Assembly: GCF_014655955.1 (NCBI RefSeq)
Contig: NZ_BNBO01000033.1
Location: 1-64,000, forward strand
Source of the DNA: Kitasatospora indigofera
Lineage (GTDB): Bacteria; Actinomycetota; Actinomycetes; Streptomycetales; Streptomycetaceae
Direction of reading: 5' to 3'
DNA: 64,000 bases
Numbering within the stretch: the first letter of the stretch is position 1; each line of letters opens with the position of its first letter. Made by a program: the position numbers and the translations under genes. Of this stretch, positions 33,844 to 40,750 are shown one piece after another. The notes under the pieces were generated by a model. It saw only the letters and a list, made by a program, of their open reading frames with translations, had not been told where the DNA came from and made no database searches.

Positions 33844-35013
33844 CTACGGGAAGGGGCGCACCTGCGTCATGGCGGTGTCCCCGGCCCGCCGCCGGGCGTC
33901 CATGTCGTCGACCAGCTTCAGGATCGCCGCGTCCATCTGCTCCTTGGTCATGGTGTCGCCGTACTTCTCGTACAGGTCCATCCCGGCCTTCATCGACATG
34001 TCGTCGCCGGGGTCGTTGGTCCCGGTGCTGGCGATACCGCCGTTGGCGCCCTCCATCAGCTCCGGGCGGCTGATGCCGGCGGCCCGGCCGACGTAGCCGT
34101 AGTGGATGTTGGAGTAGATGTCGTCCGACACCGACAGCTCACGGCCGGGCACCTTGAAGTAGAAGTCGTTCTTCGACTGCAGGTCGAACTTCTTCTCCAG
34201 CTGCGGCTTGTGGTCCCACGGGCCGCCGGTCTTCACCAGCTGGTACCAGAGCGCCAGGCCGGTGCCCCGGGAGCCCAGCCCGGCCCCCGGCGAGATCATG
34301 CCCAGGGGCCCTTCGCTGGTCCTCATCAGGGTCCGGATCTTCGCCACCTCGGGGGAGGCGCTGTTGGTCCTCATCTCCCCGAAGATGAACTCGGACGACT
34401 CCCGGTACTTGTACTCCCCCAGCCCGCCCTTGGCGGCGTTCACGTCCGCGTACCCGCCGGGGTTGAACTCCATGTCGTCGGCGCCGGTGTCCTGCCACAG
34501 CGCCCAGGCCGCGGCCCGGTCCGCCTCGTGGGCCCGGGCCCGGGCGTTGATGATCTCCTTGGAGAGTTGGTCGTTGACCTCCTTCTCCGCTGCCACGGCG
34601 TGCCAGTAGTCGACATGGATGCCCCAGGTCTCCGAGTCGGTGGTCACCGGGCGCAGCGGCTTCACCTCACCGCCCGGCCCGATGGTCCGGCCCAGCTTCG
34701 GGGCCTGCGCGTCGGTGAGCCGGCGGAGCTCCAGGCGGGCGATCTCGATCTCGCGGTGGGCGTCCACCAGCACGCCGTGGATCGCCTCGGCCTCCTTGGT
34801 GGCGTCCCGGAGCTCCTTGGAGACCTTGTCCATGAAGGGCTTGGCCGCGTCGGCGTCCGCGCCCTGCCAGTCGGAGTCGCGGACCGGGACGATCACGCGG
34901 TCCCGGTAGGCGTCCTGCTGCTCCCCGAGCGGCTTGATCGCCGCCTGCCACCGGGCGGCGGCCTCGGCCAGTTCTTCCAGCGGTGCGGCCAGCACCTGTT
35001 CGTAGCTGATCAT
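33844..35013 (-). CDS. WXG-type polymorphic toxin with toxin-44-like C-terminal domain
   Basis: A 389-residue protein in two parts. The N-terminal 150 residues are helical and WXG100-like (ISYEQVLAAPLEELAEAAARW, then SDWQGADADAAKPF with a W-Q-G turn), typical of type VII/ESX substrates. The C-terminal part (about 245-350) has ALWYQLVKTGGPWDHKPQLE and YSNIHYGYVGRAAGISRPEL, which I recognise as the polymorphic toxin type 44 (Ntox44) pattern, a predicted nuclease family. There is no signal peptide. The preceding gene encodes a small ESX-type partner. No adjacent gene is obviously an immunity protein, which is unusual. Confidence 0.75.
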   Translation of the reverse strand: MISYEQVLAAPLEELAEAAARWQAAIKPLGEQQDAYRDRVIVPVRDSDWQGADADAAKPFMDKVSKELRDATKEAEAIHGVLVDAHREIEIARLELRRLTDAQAPKLGRTIGPGGEVKPLRPVTTDSETWGIHVDYWHAVAAEKEVNDQLSKEIINARARAHEADRAAAWALWQDTGADDMEFNPGGYADVNAAKGGLGEYKYRESSEFIFGEMRTNSASPEVAKIRTLMRTSEGPLGMISPGAGLGSRGTGLALWYQLVKTGGPWDHKPQLEKKFDLQSKNDFYFKVPGRELSVSDDIYSNIHYGYVGRAAGISRPELMEGANGGIASTGTNDPGDDMSMKAGMDLYEKYGDTMTKEQMDAAILKLVDDMDARRRAGDTAMTQVRPFP

Positions 35014-35092
35014 GCGTTCCCCCGAGGCTGTCGTGTGTCGTCGGCCCGCGGACGGCGGGCGGGTGCTGCGGCCGGTTCCGGTCGGCGACGGC

Positions 35093-35479
35093 TCAGTGGT
35101 AGTGCGCGCCGATCTCGGTCATCCGGCTCGCGATGGCGGTCTCGGTGGCGCTGTGCCCGTCGGCGTTGATGGTGAGGTTGCGGCTGGTGAGGTCAACGGC
35201 CTCGGTCACCGAGGCCAGCTGCTTGCGCCAGCGCGCGGCCGCGTCGCCGAGGGCCGCGCCGAGTTCGAACTGCTGGGCCCGCAGTTTGTCGGCCGCGCGG
35301 TAGCTGGGTTCCTCGGGGACGCGGGCGGCGTCCAGCGCGACCGCGATGTCGTGGGCGGCGCCGGCCGCCAGCCGGAGCGCCGTCGGGTTCACCTTGATGC
35401 CGCCGCTCGCGCCGTCGGCCGGCTGCGCGCTGTTCAGCCGTGTTCCGGGCAGGCCTGATTCGGTACCGCTGACTGCCAT
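35093..35479 (-). CDS. Small type VII secretion target-like protein
   Basis: A 128-residue, mainly helical protein that resembles the ESX/EspC-type secretion target family (VNPTALRLAAGAAHDIAVALDAAR, then LGAALGDAAARWRKQLASVTEAV). It begins with ATG at 35479 after GGGGGAGAAC. The toxin-44-type gene follows 79 bases downstream on the same strand, so it is probably a co-secreted partner or chaperone of that toxin. No ESX core genes (eccC, eccD, mycP) lie in the window. Confidence 0.65.
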   Translation of the reverse strand: MAVSGTESGLPGTRLNSAQPADGASGGIKVNPTALRLAAGAAHDIAVALDAARVPEEPSYRAADKLRAQQFELGAALGDAAARWRKQLASVTEAVDLTSRNLTINADGHSATETAIASRMTEIGAHYH

Positions 35480-35612
35480 GTTCTCCCCCGTGCTGCTGGT
35501 CGTCCGGGAGAGTCTCCCCCCGGAGCCGTGCCGATGATCTTAACGGACACGGCCCGCGCCCCTGGTCCGGGGCGGCGCGCGGCCGGCCCGGACGGGCCGG
35601 GGGAACGCGTCG

Positions 35613-35963
35613 TCAGGCGCCCAGCAGCAGCGCCTTCGCGGTGCTGAACTCCTCGGGGGTGAGCAGGCCCTGCCGGACCATCCGGCCGAGCTCGGTCAGC
35701 TTGTCGGCCAGGTCGGGCCCGGGCAGCGGGGCGGGGCCGGAGGCACCCTCGGCCGCCCCGGGGCCGGGCGCGGCGGCGGGGGTGCCGGGGCTGCCCGGGG
35801 CGGGCGCCGGGTACGGCGGCCAGCCCGGCCGGCCGTCCGCCGGCGGGCGGGCGGCGCGGCCGGCCGCGTACACCGCCCCGCCCACCACCAGTCCGCGGAC
35901 CAGCGGGGCCCCTACCGGGCGGCGGACCCGCAGCGGGCGGATCGGGCGCATGGGTCTGAACAC
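35613..35963 (-). CDS. SHOCT domain-containing protein
   Basis: A 116-residue protein. A short basic N-terminus and a hydrophobic segment (LVRGLVVGGAVYAAGRA) are followed by a Pro/Ala/Gly-rich linker. The C-terminal SHOCT motif is LADKLTELGRMVRQGLLTPEEFSTAKALLLG (last 32 residues). I prefer the GTG at 35963 because GTGAGGA lies just upstream; an ATG at 35951 is possible. It starts seven bases after the DUF6325 stop codon, a pairing common in actinobacteria. SHOCT motifs mediate oligomerisation or membrane-protein interactions; the role is unknown. Confidence 0.8.
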   Translation of the reverse strand: MFRPMRPIRPLRVRRPVGAPLVRGLVVGGAVYAAGRAARPPADGRPGWPPYPAPAPGSPGTPAAAPGPGAAEGASGPAPLPGPDLADKLTELGRMVRQGLLTPEEFSTAKALLLGA

Positions 35964-35970
35964 GTCGTCC

Positions 35971-36399
35971 TCACTTCCCGGCCGCACGGCGCGCCTCGGC
36001 GGCGCGGACGGCCTCTTCGATGTTCTCCGGCGGGATCCGCACCCCGGAGGCGATCCGCCCGCCGACCGCCCGCAGGGCGTCGGCGGCGGCCTGCGCCCAG
36101 ACGTGCTCGATCAGGACGATCAGTGCCACCGATCCCGGCTCCAGCAGTTCGGCCGCCTCCTGGGCGTCCTCCGGCCCGATCAGCGGGAGTTCGGCGCCGC
36201 CGCCGGGGACCACCCCGTCGAGGTGCTCGAAGTCGGCGAGTTCGCCGTAGGTGGTCTCGCCGTCGGGGCGGCGGGTGACCACCAGCGAGTCGATCACCCT
36301 GATGTCGCCGCCGGTGCTCAGCTTGGCCAGGGCCGCCGCGGCCTCGATGGTGATGGTCTCCTGCGGGAACGTCAGGACGAGCAGTTCGGCCGGCCCCAT
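35971..36399 (-). CDS. DUF6325 family protein
   Basis: A 142-residue acidic protein of the DUF6325 family, which I recognise from its layout: MGPAELLVLTFP, a repeat-like central region with GGDIRVIDSLVVTRR, then GSVALIVLIEHVWAQAAADALRAVGG. Proteins like this are co-encoded with SHOCT proteins and are proposed to act in membrane or stress functions, without direct evidence. The ATG at 36399 has GGGAG eight bases upstream. Confidence 0.82.
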   Translation of the reverse strand: MGPAELLVLTFPQETITIEAAAALAKLSTGGDIRVIDSLVVTRRPDGETTYGELADFEHLDGVVPGGGAELPLIGPEDAQEAAELLEPGSVALIVLIEHVWAQAAADALRAVGGRIASGVRIPPENIEEAVRAAEARRAAGK

Positions 36400-36616
36400 G
36401 CCGGGCTCCCTTCGGCGCGCGATTCACCCATAGGCGGATGGAAACACACGAACGGACCGATTCGCCGACGCGCCGCGCGCGGATCGCGGCTGCGGCGGCG
36501 GCTGCCCTCACCGTGGAGAAGGGGCCGCGCCCGGCGCTTTCCGGGCGGGGCCGCCCGCTCATCGTGCGCGACGCCGGCCCCGGCCGGGCGCGACACCGAC
36601 CCCAAGGAGAGAACCG

Positions 36617-36940
36617 ATGGCCATCGCCGTTGACAAACTGTCGGACCCGGCGGTCCGCGCGCTGGTAGCCGCGATCAACGCGGGCGACCGGGAGGCGTTC
36701 CGCCAGACCCTCGCGCCGGGCGCGACGATGTCCGACGACGGGAGCGACCGCGACCTCGACGACTGGACCGAGCGGGAGATCTTCTCCTCGCGCGGGCACA
36801 TGGACGTCCGGTCGGAGTCCTCCGCCGGGCGGGCGCTGATCGCCGACTACCGCAACGACACCTGGGGCGAGATGCGGACCGCCTGGCGGTTCACGGTCGA
36901 CGGCGGGAAGATCACCCGCTTCGAGACCGGCCAGGCCTGA
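36617..36940 (+). CDS. NTF2/SnoaL-like fold protein
   Basis: A 107-residue protein with the compact alpha+beta pattern of NTF2-like proteins: VRALVAAINAGDREAFRQTLAPGATMSDDGSDRDLDDW, then strands in MRTAWRFTVDGGKITRFETGQA. Members bind or convert small molecules, or act as accessory subunits. AAGGAGAG precedes the ATG at 36617. It stands alone between divergent DUF6325 and a convergent serine hydrolase. Confidence 0.75.
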   Translation: MAIAVDKLSDPAVRALVAAINAGDREAFRQTLAPGATMSDDGSDRDLDDWTEREIFSSRGHMDVRSESSAGRALIADYRNDTWGEMRTAWRFTVDGGKITRFETGQA

Positions 36941-37036
36941 CCCTCCCCCGGTCTCCCGGTCTCCCGGCGGCCCGGGCCGGCTCCGCCCCGGCGGGGCCGG
37001 TCCGGGCGTCAGGCCCCGGCGGGCCCGGTCCGGGCG

Positions 37037-38293
37037 TCAGCCCCGTCCGGTCACCGCCAGGCAGTCCCGGACGGCCTTGATCAGGGTGCGGGAGCGGATG
37101 TCGCCCGTCACGCCCGGCTGCATCCCGTTGGTCACGTAGCCGAAGCCGATCCCCAGCTCCGGGTCGGCGAAGCCGAGCGAGCCGCCCCGGCCCGGGTGCC
37201 CGAAGCTGGCGGGCGACCCCATCAGCGAGGTCGGCCCGTGCCGGAAGAACCCGAGGCCGAAGGTCGAGTTGACGATCAGGACCTTGTCCGGGCCGCTGAC
37301 GGCCGGGCCGATCGCCCTGGCCAGCAGCGCGGGCCCGAGCAGCGGCCGCGGGGGCATCTCCCAGCCGGAGGCCGCGGAGGGCTCGCCGGAGGCCCAGCCG
37401 TCGCGGTCGGCGGCGCCGATCAGGGCGGCGTAGAAGCGGGCCAGCGAGCGGGCCGTGCCGATACCGCCGGCGCCGGGGATCTCGGCCGCCTGCACGGCCG
37501 GGTCGTTGAGGTTCACCACCGAGCGGACCGAGGCGAAGGCCCGGGCGGTCAGCGAGGCGGGGTCGCGGTAGGCGTCGACCACGGCCTGCTTGGGCCGCAC
37601 CCGCAGCCCGGAGGGCCCGGCCTGGGCGGCCTCCGGGGCGGGCAGGTCGACCAGCCTGCCGACCCGGGGCGCGGCACCGGAGGGCAGGCCGATCCACAGG
37701 TCCAGCCCCAGCGGGCGGGCGATCTCCTCGGCGAAGTACTGGCCCACGGTGCGTCCGCTGACCCGCCGGATCACCTCGCCGACCAGCCAGCCGAAGGTGT
37801 ACGGGTGGTAGCCGTGCGCCGCGCCGGGCTCCCAGGCGGGGGCCTGGGCGGCGACGGCGGCGGCCGCCGGCTCCCAGGTGAGGACGTCCTCGAGGCGCAG
37901 CGGCACGTCCAGGGCGGGCAGCCCGGCCTGGTGGGAGAGCAGCCAGTGCACCGGCAGCCGGCCCTTGCCCTCGGCTGCGAACTCGGGCCAGTAGGAGGCG
38001 ACCGGCGCGTCCAGGTCGAGCAGCCCGCGCTCGGCCAGGTGCAGGGCGGCGGCGGCGGTCAGGCCCTTGGTGACGGAGCGGAGCACCTGCGCGGTGTCGG
38101 CCGTCCAGGGCACCGCCGGTGCGGGCCGCCCGCCGACCTCGGGGCGGGAGTCGCCGCCCCAGAGGTCGACCACCTTGCGTCCGCGCACGTACAGCGCGAA
38201 GGCCGCGCCGAGTTCGCCGTACTCGCGGAAGTTCCGGGTGAACGCCTCGCGCACCGGCTCGAAGCCCTCGGCCGTCTCGCCCCAGATCTCCAC
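37037..38293 (-). CDS. Serine hydrolase, class C beta-lactamase family
   Basis: A 418-residue penicillin-binding-protein-like serine hydrolase. The catalytic SxxK is SVTK (LRSVTKGLTAAAAL, near residue 92). The second motif is Tyr-based, HGYHPYTFGWL. The C-terminal third contains GGSLGFADPELGIGFGYVTNG, the position of the KTG-like motif. There is no signal peptide, so it is cytosolic; members include esterases and amidases. A 16-base direct repeat (36997-37012 and 37025-37040) covers its stop codon. Confidence 0.9.
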   Translation of the reverse strand: MEIWGETAEGFEPVREAFTRNFREYGELGAAFALYVRGRKVVDLWGGDSRPEVGGRPAPAVPWTADTAQVLRSVTKGLTAAAALHLAERGLLDLDAPVASYWPEFAAEGKGRLPVHWLLSHQAGLPALDVPLRLEDVLTWEPAAAAVAAQAPAWEPGAAHGYHPYTFGWLVGEVIRRVSGRTVGQYFAEEIARPLGLDLWIGLPSGAAPRVGRLVDLPAPEAAQAGPSGLRVRPKQAVVDAYRDPASLTARAFASVRSVVNLNDPAVQAAEIPGAGGIGTARSLARFYAALIGAADRDGWASGEPSAASGWEMPPRPLLGPALLARAIGPAVSGPDKVLIVNSTFGLGFFRHGPTSLMGSPASFGHPGRGGSLGFADPELGIGFGYVTNGMQPGVTGDIRSRTLIKAVRDCLAVTGRG

Positions 38294-38481
38294 CGCGCCA
38301 CCTTCTCCGACGTGTCCGACTGGTACGGCCGGCGGTCCGGCCCGCCGCCGTGGGTCCCGGCCCGCGAGCCGTTCCGGACGATCATCCGATGATCCGGTTG
38401 CCGCCCTCGTCGAAACCCTATCCGGACCGCGTCCCGGGGACCTGCCCGCACCGGGGCCGGGGCGTCGGTACCGTGATCGCC

Positions 38482-39063
38482 ATGACCGACCACACCACGC
38501 CCGCCGCCGGCCGGCCGGACGTCCCCGCCGGTGCGTCCCCGGGGCCCGCCGACCCCGCCGACCCCGCCGAAGAACTGCTGGACGTCGTCGACGCGCAGGA
38601 CCGGGTGACCGGCACGGCGCCGCGCCGCGAGGTCTACCGGCTGGGGCTGACCCACCGCTGCGTCTTCATCCTGGTCCGGAACCCGCAGGGGCGGATCTTC
38701 GTGCACCGGCGGACGGACACCAAGATGTTCGCGCCCGGGGCGTACGACATGTTCGTGGGCGGCGTGGTCGGCGCCGGGGAGACGTACGAGGCCGCGGCCG
38801 TGCGCGAGGCCGAGGAGGAGCTCGGGGTGAGCGGCGTCCGGCCCCGCCCGCTCTTCAAGTACCTCTTCGAGCAGGACCGGCTCTCCTGGTGGTGCGACGT
38901 GTACGAGGCCCTCTGGGACGGCCCGGTCGCCCCGCAGGTGGAGGAGGTCGCCTGGCACGACTGGCTGACCGGGGCGGAGCTGGCGGCGCGGCTCACCGAG
39001 TGGGACTTCGTCCCGGACGGCCGGGAGGCGTACCGGCGCTACCTGGAGTTCTCGGCCTCCTGA
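38482..39063 (+). CDS. NUDIX hydrolase
   Basis: A 193-residue protein with a complete NUDIX box, GGVVGAGETYEAAAVREAEEEL (GX5EX7REUXEEXGU, near residues 90-112), which binds Mg2+ for hydrolysis of a nucleoside diphosphate linked to X. The layout (LDVVDAQDRVTGTAPRREVYRLGLTHRCVFI) resembles the IPP-isomerase/YfcD subfamily. The ATG at 38482 was chosen; the longer frame begins with low-complexity sequence. It is close to and divergent from the serine hydrolase. Confidence 0.88.
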   Translation: MTDHTTPAAGRPDVPAGASPGPADPADPAEELLDVVDAQDRVTGTAPRREVYRLGLTHRCVFILVRNPQGRIFVHRRTDTKMFAPGAYDMFVGGVVGAGETYEAAAVREAEEELGVSGVRPRPLFKYLFEQDRLSWWCDVYEALWDGPVAPQVEEVAWHDWLTGAELAARLTEWDFVPDGREAYRRYLEFSAS

Positions 39064-39206
39064 CCGGACGGACGCCCGGCCCCGGGCCCGATCCCGTCTC
39101 CGGCCCCGGCGGGTGGGTCGGGACGGGGACGGGGTCCGTCCGGCCCCGCCCCGGTCAGCGCCCCTGGCCTGGTCGGGGCCCCGCCCCGGTCAGCACCCCG
39201 CCCTGG

Positions 39207-39869
39207 TCAGGGCCCCTGGCCGGCGGGCCCGTCCCCGTCCCAGTCCGGGTGCTCCCGCACCGCCCAGAGCCGGTCGACCGTCCCGGTGCGCATGCCGCGG
39301 CGGGCCTCCGGGTCGCGGACGGCCATCCAGACGTGCCCCAGCACCACCACGCCGACCGCCAGCGCCAGCCAGTCGTGGACGAAGGTCGCGCCGGTCCGCC
39401 AGACCAGCGGCGCGAGGTGGGTGAACCACATCAGCAGCCCGGTGCCGAGCATCACCAGGGCCGCCCCCGAGATCCAGGCCGCGTACAGCTTCTGCCCGGC
39501 GTTGAACTTGCCGGCCGGGCGGCGCGGCGAGCGGCGGCGCACCGCCCGCAGCCACTCGCCGTCCTGCGGGACGAAGCGCCCCAGCCGGCTGAGGTCGGCG
39601 CGCAGCGCCCGCGAGCCGAGGCCGAGCAGCAGCGGGACGGGCAGCAGCAGCCCCGCCCACTCGTGCACCACGACCACCAGCCGCCGCCGGCCGACCAGTT
39701 GGGCGAGATCCGGCACGTACAGGCAGGCGGCCGTCGCCAGGCAGGTGAGCATCAGCGCCGAGGTGCCCCGGTGCACCCAGCGCTCGGCGCGCGCGAAGCG
39801 GGCGAACCGGTCAGCCGGTGGGGGCGTCGTCGCGTCCGTTGGACCGTCCGACCCAGGCGTCGACGTCAT
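39207..39869 (-). CDS. Cytochrome b561/formate-dehydrogenase-gamma-type membrane protein
   Basis: A 220-residue membrane protein with four transmembrane helices. His residues that could ligate two b-type haems are at RWVHRGTSALM, VVVVHEWAG, FVHDWLAL and VLGHVWMA. It probably accepts or donates electrons for the molybdopterin enzyme encoded immediately upstream. The ATG at 39869 overlaps the upstream gene by 59 bases; no later start keeps the first haem-binding helix. Confidence 0.85.
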   Translation of the reverse strand: MTSTPGSDGPTDATTPPPADRFARFARAERWVHRGTSALMLTCLATAACLYVPDLAQLVGRRRLVVVVHEWAGLLLPVPLLLGLGSRALRADLSRLGRFVPQDGEWLRAVRRRSPRRPAGKFNAGQKLYAAWISGAALVMLGTGLLMWFTHLAPLVWRTGATFVHDWLALAVGVVVLGHVWMAVRDPEARRGMRTGTVDRLWAVREHPDWDGDGPAGQGP

Positions 39870-40620
39870 AGCCGTAGTGCTCCCAGTAGCCGGGTTGGAC
39901 GGTGGAGGTGAGGGTGATGCCCGAGAGCCATTTCGCGGACTTGTAGAAGTACATGGGCGCCACGTAGAGGCGCACCGGGCCGCCGTGCGCGTGGGTCACC
40001 GGGCCGTCCTCCATCCGCAGCGCGACCAGGACGTCCTCGCGGCGCGCCTGGTCGAGGGTGAGGCTCTCGCTGTAGCTGCCGTCGAAGCAGGTGAAGCGCA
40101 CCGCCGTGGCCCCGGACCGGACCCCGGCGGCGTCCAGCAGGTGCGACAGCCGCACCCCCTCGAAGGGCGTGCCGGGCACCCGCCAGCCGGTGACGCACTG
40201 GACGTCGTGCACGATCCTGGTCTGCGGCATCGCCTCCAGGTCGGCGAGGCGCAGGGTGCTCGGCCGGTCGACCAGGCCGTCGACGGTGAGGGTGTAGTCC
40301 TCGGCCGTCCGGGTGGGGACGGAGGCGACCACCGAGTAGTAGCGGAACCCGCCGCCGGGCAGCAGGCCGGTCAGGCCGGTCGGGTCCTTCTCGCTGACCT
40401 TGGACACCACCGTGTCGGCCGCCCGCTGGAGGTACGGCCCGGCCGCGACGCCGGCGACGCCCAGGCCGAGCATGCCGAGGACGACCCGGCGCCCGACGGG
40501 TGTGCCGCGGCCGGCCGGCGCGGCGGGCCCGGGCGCGGCGCCGGGCGCCGCGGGCGGACCGGGCCGGGGTGGATCCGGCCTGGACGGCGTGCCGTCACCG
40601 GCGGGGTTGTCGTTCACCAC
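39811..40620 (-). CDS. Sulfite-oxidase-like molybdopterin oxidoreductase
   Basis: A 269-residue protein of the SuoX/MsrP molybdopterin family. A long Pro/Ala-rich N-terminus leads into a twin-arginine-like region (GRRVVLGMLGLG, about 43-54), so it is probably exported folded or membrane-anchored. The molybdenum-ligating Cys is in HDVQCVTGW. The substrate pocket region RFTCFDGSYSESLTLDQA and HAHGGPVRLYVAPMYFYKSAKW follow. It may reduce oxidised methionine or oxidise sulfite; the sequence does not decide. It is paired with a b-type cytochrome. Confidence 0.87.
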   Translation of the reverse strand: MVNDNPAGDGTPSRPDPPRPGPPAAPGAAPGPAAPAGRGTPVGRRVVLGMLGLGVAGVAAGPYLQRAADTVVSKVSEKDPTGLTGLLPGGGFRYYSVVASVPTRTAEDYTLTVDGLVDRPSTLRLADLEAMPQTRIVHDVQCVTGWRVPGTPFEGVRLSHLLDAAGVRSGATAVRFTCFDGSYSESLTLDQARREDVLVALRMEDGPVTHAHGGPVRLYVAPMYFYKSAKWLSGITLTSTVQPGYWEHYGYDVDAWVGRSNGRDDAPTG

Positions 40621-40750
40621 TCAATTCGACCAGGTCGGCGACGCCGGGGCCAGGCTCCGGCGGCGGACGTCAGAGTTTCGTCACTTCCTCCGACCCGGGG
40701 CGGGCGGGGCGCCCGGCCGTACCGAGCCGCCCGGCCCCGCCCCCCGGGCC

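Noticed and set aside
30690..35000. Terpene biosynthetic gene cluster
   Set aside because: Only the cyclase and a regulator are plausible members; the aldehyde dehydrogenase/DUF779 pair is a well-known general pairing and the toxin genes are unrelated.
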